Origin: SAR116 cluster alpha proteobacterium HIMB100
GTDB lineage: Bacteria; Pseudomonadota; Alphaproteobacteria; Puniceispirillales; Puniceispirillaceae
Reading direction: 5' to 3'
NCBI GenBank assembly: GCA_000238815.2
Contig: AFXB01000001.1
Location: 124,001-188,000 of the forward strand
DNA: 64,000 nucleotides
The notes beneath the pieces were generated by a model. It ran no database searches. It saw only the letters and a list, made by a program, of their open reading frames with translations, and had not been told where the DNA came from. This document shows positions 54,384 to 64,000 of this stretch, piece after piece. A program made the translations under genes and the position numbers. Within the stretch, counting starts at the first letter, position 1; every line of letters starts with the position of its first letter.

Positions 54384-55838
54384 TTACGGGTTTTTGGCAG
54401 ATTTTACAAGACAGGCAATGCGATGCGGCCAGAGTAAATCGCAAACTGTTTTGGTTTGCCTCTGATTTAGGTTAGAGGTGCGTATGCGGTAGAACCGTGG
54501 GCCTGCATTGGTCACTTCAGTAATTTCCAGCGGCAGCTTTTTAAAGAGAGTGGAAAATTTCAACTCTAGGCGTTGTTTTTCTGCGGTTGCATTTTCCAGC
54601 CGTGAAAACGCGCCAAGCTGGGCAAAATAGGCAGCATCTGATGCAGACTCATCGCTGCTCTGCATATGAAACGGGGAGGCCAAATTAACGTGGGCGTTTG
54701 CCTGTTGGTCAAGCAAGTCAAAAACTGGCGCAGAGGCAGTTTCTTTTATGGCCAAAGTTGAGCCAGCCATTTGGTCTTCAGCCGTCTCTGTCTTTTGTTT
54801 TGGCTGCATAGGTATCAATTCTGTACTGGTGGCCGTATCGGCTTGGGCATGCTCTCCAGTTACCGTCTCAACAGATGGGATCTTTAGTGGTTCAGGAGTA
54901 ACAGGTTGGCTTTGTGGCGGGCGATCCGGACGTGATTCCGGACCGCTGATTGCAGCCAGTTTTGGCGGTTCAGGTGCGTCTTTGGTTTGCGGCGGAACGG
55001 TTGTCTGATTTGATGGTGGTGCCGTTGGTGTTGGGACGGGTTTTTTCCCTGGAAGGGTGAGGGTAAAGCTGTTACCGCCACCTATTGACAGCTGCACTGC
55101 TTTGCTCTGTTGGTCGTCTTTTGTCTGTGAGACTGCCTGTTTCTTTTCCTTTGCCCCAACAGAATTTTCTGCCATGTCTGCTGTCTTGTTCTGTTCAGGG
55201 TTTGGCACATTGCCGGTCAGTGCGGGCGTGTCAGCTGTGCTCGCCTTGGCCGTTACACGCGGTGTTGTTTCATTTGTCAGCTTGCGACGTGGTCCTGTTT
55301 CTTCAGCAGCGGGTTGCTGATGTGTTGTGGGGGCGGTTGCGTCCTCCAGCAAATAGGCCAATTCAGGTTTTTGCTTACGGATCATTCCATCACCTTGTTC
55401 AAACAGGCTTTTGCACTGGCTGTTGACTAAGGCTTTAATTTTTTTTGCGCCCAAAGCTTCTGCGGAGGCAATTTCGCTGCTCAGGCTGTCTGTATCTTGG
55501 TCTGAGTCGATCATCAAACTGGACAGAACCCAATCTCTGTAACTGGAAATCAAATGGTTGATTTCTTGTTCTGTACTGTCACGGTTAAGCTCCAGCATTA
55601 CTGCTTTGCGAATGACGGCACCAGCAAATTTACGTCGCTCTTGCCATAAGGCGCCTAAATCCGGGTTCAAAACAGATTGTGATTCCATCAATGCAGAAAA
55701 GCTGGCGCAAATCGCGCCTTGTTCGGCCAATTGGCCATAGTTCTTCCATGACTCCAGACGTAATTCGGCTTGCGCTTTAGCGGGCACAAGCCAAGCAAGG
55801 AAGATAAAAGCGACAGAAATGGTCCGAACAAACGGCAT
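54384..55838 (-). CDS. Secreted SPOR-domain protein
   Basis: A 484-residue protein with a signal peptide (about residues 1-24, ending VPAKAQA). Residues 25-165 form a helical region with two cysteines. Residues 170-400 are a low-complexity linker rich in Pro, Thr, Gln, Lys and Ala. The C-terminal 80 residues, from YFAQLGAFSRLENATAEKQRL to the end, are a SPOR domain, which binds denuded glycan strands of septal peptidoglycan. A periplasmic cell-wall role is likely. It lies downstream of trpE, on the same strand, where trpG might have been expected. Confidence 0.82.
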   Translation of the reverse strand: MPFVRTISVAFIFLAWLVPAKAQAELRLESWKNYGQLAEQGAICASFSALMESQSVLNPDLGALWQERRKFAGAVIRKAVMLELNRDSTEQEINHLISSYRDWVLSSLMIDSDQDTDSLSSEIASAEALGAKKIKALVNSQCKSLFEQGDGMIRKQKPELAYLLEDATAPTTHQQPAAEETGPRRKLTNETTPRVTAKASTADTPALTGNVPNPEQNKTADMAENSVGAKEKKQAVSQTKDDQQSKAVQLSIGGGNSFTLTLPGKKPVPTPTAPPSNQTTVPPQTKDAPEPPKLAAISGPESRPDRPPQSQPVTPEPLKIPSVETVTGEHAQADTATSTELIPMQPKQKTETAEDQMAGSTLAIKETASAPVFDLLDQQANAHVNLASPFHMQSSDESASDAAYFAQLGAFSRLENATAEKQRLELKFSTLFKKLPLEITEVTNAGPRFYRIRTSNLNQRQTKTVCDLLWPHRIACLVKSAKNP

Positions 55839-55916
55839 TGCTTCTGGGGTACTCTCAAAAAAAAATCAGTAATCTCCACTCAGTGCCGATGCAAAATCGA
55901 TGCCGCCGATGAAGGG

Positions 55917-57440
55917 TTACCCATTCTGGTCAAATTGTATCGCATCTTGAGCTGCACGCAACAGCGCACGTGCCTTATTCTGACACTCTTCAAATTCAGA
56001 CTGTTCAACAGAATCATAGACAATGCCTGCTCCTGCCTGAACATGCATTTGGCCGTCCTTCACCACGGCCGTTCGCAGCGCGATACAGCTGTCCATTTCA
56101 CCGGCAGCGCTGATATAGCCAACCGCTCCTGCATAGATGCCGCGGCGGTCTGTTTCCAGCTCGTCAATGATTTCCATCGCTCTGATTTTTGGCGCGCCTG
56201 AGACTGTGCCAGCTGGAAAGCCCGCAACCAGAGCGTCAATCACATCACATTCTGGTCTGATTTTCCCTCTTACTTCTGAGGCGATATGCATCACATGGCT
56301 GTAGAGCTCAATTTCAAAATCTGACACCACACGAACAGATCCTGGCTGGGCAACGCGGCCAACATCATTGCGGCCTAAATCCAGCAACATCAGGTGTTCA
56401 GCACGTTCTTTGATGTCGGAGAGTAAATCTGCAGCATTCGCTTTGTCTTCATCTTCGTTGCGGCCACGTGTACGCGTCCCGGCTATCGGGCGGATGGTCA
56501 CTTCGCCATCTCTCAGCCTGACCAGAATTTCAGGGCTGGAGCCAACAATGGATACATCACCGAGGCTGAAATGAAACAGAAAAGGAGAGGGATTGAGGCG
56601 CCGGAGGCTGCGATACAATGCAATAGAGGGCAAAGAGAACGGAATTGAAAAACGTTGTGAAAGGACAACCTGAAAAATGTCCCCTGATTTGATGTAGTCT
56701 TTTGCTTTGCGCACCATTTCAAAAAAACTGTCTTTTGACATGTTGCTTTTTGGGGTGGTGATATCCGTTGCTGCTGGAACCGCGGGAATTGAGGGCAGGG
56801 GGGCCTGCAGCCGGGATTCAATCAGGTCGAGTTCATGATTGGCTGTATTCCAGGCATTATCGGCTGTTTTAAATTCAGCAGGCCTGATTTGGTAGCAAAG
56901 CGTAATTGTGTCTTTCAGCCTGTCAAAGATGGCCACAACAGATGGCCGCATCAATATCGAATCCTGTACATCAAGTCGGTCAGGATTATCATCAGGCAGA
57001 CGTTCTACATGCCTGATCATATCATATCCCAGATACCCAAACAGACCTGCAGCCATTGGCGGCAGAGGATGGGTATTATCCATCCAACTTTCGGCGATCA
57101 GCGCGCGAAGGCTGTCTAAAGGCTGCTCAGCCTGAAGCTCTTCAAACGAATCAGGAGTAGTCTGCGCAGACCTGTTAATAAAAATTTTGTTTTTTTTACT
57201 CTGCCAAATCAGGTCAGGCTTCAGCGCCACAACCGAAAACCGGCCTCTGACTTCACCGCCCTCAACTGATTCTAACAAACAATGATGTGTCTCGCCTTCT
57301 GCAAGTTTCATCATTACACCCACAGGTGTCTGGGTGTCGGCAACAAGCGTGCGGTAGATAATTTGGTTTAAACCAGCGGCAAATAACGCTGCACAATTCT
57401 GGCGATCATGATGCGCAAGGCCCAATTTCTGTTCGCTCAT
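55917..57440 (-). CDS. trpE: Anthranilate synthase component I
   Basis: A 507-residue chorismate-utilising enzyme making anthranilate with the glutaminase TrpG. The tryptophan feedback motif LLES lies near residue 55. The catalytic domain has SGDIFQVVLSQRF, PIAGTRTRGRN, LGRNDVGRVA and PAGTVSGAPKIRAMEII, all diagnostic. GAGIVYDSVEQSEFEEC is at the C-terminus. It lies 34 bases downstream of the ppiD-like gene. No trpG, trpD or trpC is adjacent; the next gene is the SPOR-domain protein. Confidence 0.95.
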   Translation of the reverse strand: MSEQKLGLAHHDRQNCAALFAAGLNQIIYRTLVADTQTPVGVMMKLAEGETHHCLLESVEGGEVRGRFSVVALKPDLIWQSKKNKIFINRSAQTTPDSFEELQAEQPLDSLRALIAESWMDNTHPLPPMAAGLFGYLGYDMIRHVERLPDDNPDRLDVQDSILMRPSVVAIFDRLKDTITLCYQIRPAEFKTADNAWNTANHELDLIESRLQAPLPSIPAVPAATDITTPKSNMSKDSFFEMVRKAKDYIKSGDIFQVVLSQRFSIPFSLPSIALYRSLRRLNPSPFLFHFSLGDVSIVGSSPEILVRLRDGEVTIRPIAGTRTRGRNEDEDKANAADLLSDIKERAEHLMLLDLGRNDVGRVAQPGSVRVVSDFEIELYSHVMHIASEVRGKIRPECDVIDALVAGFPAGTVSGAPKIRAMEIIDELETDRRGIYAGAVGYISAAGEMDSCIALRTAVVKDGQMHVQAGAGIVYDSVEQSEFEECQNKARALLRAAQDAIQFDQNG

Positions 57441-57474
57441 CTTCGGGGCTCCATGGCATATGTTTTACGCTGGT

Positions 57475-59346
57475 CTATTGTCCTGCCTGGCCGACCAGAA
57501 CTTGCTGGACCAAAGCGGGGTTCAGTTCCAAAGCGTGGGTTTCTGACAAGGCCAGAGCCAAGGCAGACGACAAATCTGAGCCAACCAGACGGTTCAGACC
57601 ATTTTGCATGGTCTCGCTCATCTCGGCCTGTTCAGACTGCTCAGCAGCAACAACAGAATCTGTGCGTACCACAATAACGCTGTCACCAGTTTCAACCAGC
57701 CTTGCCTCGCCAACAGCTTGTGAAAATGCTGCTTCAGCAATCAAGCCCGCAGCGGCATGATCAAGGCCGCTGCCTGTGCGCCGGAACATCTCACTCTGGG
57801 TCGCGTCAGCCAACGCAGTCTCAGTTGAGGCCAAAATGGTCTCTGCTCGGTTTCTGGCGGCATCCAACGCTCTTTCTTGAGTCCAATCAGCGGCGACTCT
57901 GGCTTTAACTTCATCCAGGGTTCTGCTCCGGCTGTCTGCCTCATTTGTCGGACGTACCACAAAGAAGCTGTTGCCGACTGTCTCTATAACTGTACTGATC
58001 GTGTCAATATCCAGCTCCCATGCCTGTTGCAGAAACAAGCTGTCCGTTGCCAGATCGCCAAAAGATGCTGAAATGGGAAGACCATCAATATCCAAACCAT
58101 TACGGTCAATATTTTCAATATATCCTATGGTTATTTCCAGATGGGCAGCCGCTTCTGATAGGCTTGCTCCGGTTCCCAGATTATCTTCAAGCTGATTTGC
58201 ATAGTCATAAACCGTGTCGATAGCCTGTTCAGCAATAAGGGTGCTGGAAATTTGATCTTTCACATCATCAAAGTTTGCTTCACTTCCTGGCTGAATTTCC
58301 TCAACAAGAATAACGTGATAACCAAATGAAGAGGCCACTGGTCCAGCAGGTTCATTAACGGTTGCGGAAAACACTGTGTCTGCTAATTCATCGGCCAGAT
58401 CGCTGCGTGTAACAAGTCCTAAATTTGTATCGCTTTGAGTCCAGTTCAGAGAGTCTTCCGCCACGGATGCGAAGCTTTTCCCTGCATCCAGTTCTGCTTT
58501 GGCAGCAGTGGCATCTTGTTCTGTGTCAAACACCATTTGCTGCAGTTTTCTGCGTTCTGGCGTAACAAATTCGTCACGGCGTAAATCAAAAGCTGTTCGT
58601 AACTCAGCGTCATCAATTTCGATGCGATCTTCGATTAAATCAGGAGCCAGGTAGATGATTTCAAAGCTGCGCAAAGCTGGTGCGTCATAATTTTCTTGCT
58701 CACGATCAAAAAACGCAACCAATTCCTCATCAGAAGGCATGGCGATGTTCTGATCTTTTACATCTATTTGTTTCAGAGTTGCTGTTCGCTGTTCCAACCG
58801 GAAGGCAGACAGCTGGGCCGTAATATTTTCTGGAAAAGCGCCTGCTGCAGTGATGCTTCCTTCTATTTGGTCCTGCAGGAGCGAATAGGAGAGACGGTCA
58901 AGATATTGCTGTTCTGTAAATCCTGCCTGTGCCAGGGCGGTCCTGAATCTGATGTTTGAAAACTGGCCCAATTCGTCACGGAAAGCCAGTTCACGCCCAA
59001 TAGCTGTTTTTTGCATGTCGCGTGTTGAGGTGACGCCAAGGCGGCTGGCTTCTGCCTGATATAATGTGCGGCGGGCAAGTGTGCCCATAACTTCGTTCAA
59101 CAGGCCCGCCTGCAGTGCTTCTCCTGTGGACAAGCCAGCGCCAACCGAAATGCGTGTGCGTTCGAATTCTGTTGCTGCTTCGTTTGCTGACACTGAATGG
59201 CTGCCGGCTTCTACCGCTTTATTGCCGGATGAGAGCAGCCCCCCGGACATATCACCAATACCCCATAAGGCAAACCCTGCGGCTAAAAACAGAAGAAAAA
59301 CCTTCATTACAGGCGACTTAGCGCCTTCTCTCATCGAACGTAACAT
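57475..59346 (-). CDS. PpiD/SurA-type membrane-anchored peptidyl-prolyl isomerase family protein
   Basis: A 623-residue protein. One N-terminal helix (about residues 13-32) anchors it in the inner membrane. A SurA-like chaperone region follows, then an only weakly conserved rotamase (PPIC) segment around residues 240-355 (RRKLQQMVFDTEQDATAAKAEL, GYHVILVEEIQPG). The remainder is helical and conserved only in pattern. PpiD-like proteins help folding of exported proteins near the Sec translocon. The ppiD-trpE pair divergent from tpiA is a common alphaproteobacterial arrangement. Confidence 0.88.
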   Translation of the reverse strand: MLRSMREGAKSPVMKVFLLFLAAGFALWGIGDMSGGLLSSGNKAVEAGSHSVSANEAATEFERTRISVGAGLSTGEALQAGLLNEVMGTLARRTLYQAEASRLGVTSTRDMQKTAIGRELAFRDELGQFSNIRFRTALAQAGFTEQQYLDRLSYSLLQDQIEGSITAAGAFPENITAQLSAFRLEQRTATLKQIDVKDQNIAMPSDEELVAFFDREQENYDAPALRSFEIIYLAPDLIEDRIEIDDAELRTAFDLRRDEFVTPERRKLQQMVFDTEQDATAAKAELDAGKSFASVAEDSLNWTQSDTNLGLVTRSDLADELADTVFSATVNEPAGPVASSFGYHVILVEEIQPGSEANFDDVKDQISSTLIAEQAIDTVYDYANQLEDNLGTGASLSEAAAHLEITIGYIENIDRNGLDIDGLPISASFGDLATDSLFLQQAWELDIDTISTVIETVGNSFFVVRPTNEADSRSRTLDEVKARVAADWTQERALDAARNRAETILASTETALADATQSEMFRRTGSGLDHAAAGLIAEAAFSQAVGEARLVETGDSVIVVRTDSVVAAEQSEQAEMSETMQNGLNRLVGSDLSSALALALSETHALELNPALVQQVLVGQAGQ

Positions 59347-59496
59347 CAGCTTGTCCTTAAGGGATGGCCAGACAACAGCCAGCCTGTCTATTTTGTTATG
59401 AGGTGGAACAACTTTGCGATCTCAAATTTTCCACATTATAAAGAATTTAGGCGGGAAACCGCAACGCTTAAATCAATGTCTGAGAGATGTTTCTGT

Positions 59497-60291
59497 ATGA
59501 TAATCGCTGCTAATTGGAAGATGAACCCCCAACCATCTGAGGTATCATCACTTTTTGCTGGATATTGTGGGGATGAGCGGATAACCCAAGCGAAAACGAA
59601 AGTTTTGAGTTTTGTGCCTTCCTGTTACTTGACTTTGGCCAAACAGGCGTTTGAGGCGTCATCAATTCAGTGGGGTGCACAAAACTGCCATCCTGAGCTG
59701 TCAGGAGCCTACACAGGAGAAGTGTCAGCAGAGATGATAAAAGGCCTTGGCTGTCGATGGGTTCTTGCTGGTCACTCTGAACGCCGAAGTGAATTTGGCG
59801 AAACAGATGCGTTTGTTGGCGCAAAACTTGTCTCAGCCATGACTGCTGGTCTGAATGTTGTGCTTTGTATTGGTGAGCCCAGAGACCAAAGAGACCGTGG
59901 CAGGCAAAACGACTATGTGGCCAATCAGCTGTTGGCCAGCCTTGCCGGATTTTGTGATCAGTCGTCTGACTGGCAGGCTGCTCATTTAAGCCAGCTGATT
60001 ATCGCTTATGAGCCTGTTTGGGCGATCGGCACAGGTCTTGTTGCCACAAGTGAACAGATAAAGGATATGCATACATTTATTCATGAGAGGCTTGTGCAGC
60101 TTATTTCACCTCTTAAGGCAGACCTTGCGCCGCCCATTTTATATGGTGGGTCTGTGAAAGAGGATAATGCTTATGATATATTGAGTTTGCCTCTTGTTGG
60201 CGGGGCATTGGTTGGCGGAGCATCTTTGTCAGCAGACAGTTTTGCTGCTATCGCCAGCAGTGCTGACGCGGTTATCCAACAGGCTGGGTAG
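59497..60291 (+). CDS. tpiA: Triosephosphate isomerase
   Basis: A 264-residue (beta/alpha)8 enzyme. N6 and K8 in ANWKMNP, the histidine in LAGHSERR and the glutamate in AYEPVWAIGTG form the active site; YGGSVKEDNA and GGALVGGASL bind phosphate. The ATG at 59497 begins the canonical N-terminus with GAGAG ten bases upstream; in-frame starts at 59398 and 59476 would add unrelated residues and the former lies in the divergent promoter region with ppiD. Confidence 0.95.
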   Translation: MIIAANWKMNPQPSEVSSLFAGYCGDERITQAKTKVLSFVPSCYLTLAKQAFEASSIQWGAQNCHPELSGAYTGEVSAEMIKGLGCRWVLAGHSERRSEFGETDAFVGAKLVSAMTAGLNVVLCIGEPRDQRDRGRQNDYVANQLLASLAGFCDQSSDWQAAHLSQLIIAYEPVWAIGTGLVATSEQIKDMHTFIHERLVQLISPLKADLAPPILYGGSVKEDNAYDILSLPLVGGALVGGASLSADSFAAIASSADAVIQQAG

Positions 60292-60355
60292 GCAAGGCGA
60301 GGAACGTTCCCATTTTTTCTTTGCACAACCTCTTCCAATTTGTTAGGAAAATGCC

Positions 60356-60374
60356 GGTGTAGTTCACCTACACT
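60356..60374. promoter_or_regulatory. Inverted repeat in the secG leader
   Basis: GTGTAG at 60357-60362 and CTACAC at 60368-60373 pair around TTCAC; one more G-T pair extends the stem. It is about 25 bases ahead of secG and may be an operator or leader hairpin. Weak evidence. Confidence 0.25.
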
Positions 60375-60398
60375 TTACAGTTCAAGACAGGTAATCCT

Positions 60399-62406
<2,008 letters not shown>

Positions 62407-62459
62407 CAGCTGGGCTGTTCAGTCTGGTTTGTGTTTACTACTGCGCGGAGAACATACAG

Positions 62460-64000
<1,541 letters not shown>

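Overview
The window looks like a chromosome segment of a marine alphaproteobacterium, possibly of the SAR116/Puniceispirillum type. This rests on gene order and protein content: a 14-gene nuoA-N operon running into birA-coaX-rnj-mce-DUF1467; a block of ubiquinol-cytochrome c chaperone, DUF177, plsX, fabH, ihfA and a MerR regulator; and ppiD/trpE divergent from tpiA-secG-pyrG-kdsA-eno. Genus-level placement is inference only. Both window ends cut genes: a 5'-nucleotidase at the left and enolase at the right.

Layout. 1-4.3 kb: periplasmic 5'-nucleotidase, a GFA-family protein, a sulfatase, and an lrgA-lrgB pair whose lrgA carries a one-base frameshift. 4.3-8.3 kb: a minus-strand run (threonine-synthase-like PLP enzyme, SDR, GST) divergent from the two sulfopyruvate decarboxylase subunits comD/comE, which suggests organosulfonate metabolism. 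8.4-22.7 kb: complex I. 22.7-26.6 kb: biotin ligase, pantothenate kinase, RNase J, methylmalonyl-CoA epimerase, DUF1467. 26.8-32.9 kb: rpiB-glyA, then nrdR-ribD-ribE-ribB(A)-ribH-nusB, the usual alphaproteobacterial riboflavin cluster. 33-37.5 kb: BamE-like lipoprotein and the plsX-fabH-ihfA-merR block. 37.6 kb: tRNA-Pro(GGG).

37.63-46.23 kb is a genomic island in the 3' half of tRNA-Pro. A 47-bp copy of the tRNA 3' end is repeated exactly at 46187-46233. The island is AT-richer than its surroundings and has no recognisable integrase. It carries a divergent cluster: metallophosphoesterase, TauD-like dioxygenase and tctA-tctB on the minus strand; tctC, a choline-sulfatase-like enzyme and a NIPSNAP-like gene broken by an in-frame TGA on the plus strand. 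Together these look like an uptake and hydrolysis system for an oxidised organosulfur or phosphorylated compound. Tandem KCCACA-type repeats of 11-nt period lie near both ends and may be recombinase sites.

46.2-57.4 kb: pckA, an enolase-superfamily enzyme, arsH, several small or unknown genes, DUF3291 translationally coupled to a frameshifted HNH-nuclease gene, a haloacid-dehalogenase-like hydrolase, a cupin, a LysE exporter, a SPOR-domain protein and trpE. 57.5-64 kb: ppiD-like chaperone and the tpiA-secG-pyrG-kdsA-eno housekeeping run. Three genes in the window are visibly broken: lrgA, the NIPSNAP-like gene and the HNH gene. No rRNA, CRISPR array or insertion sequence was seen.
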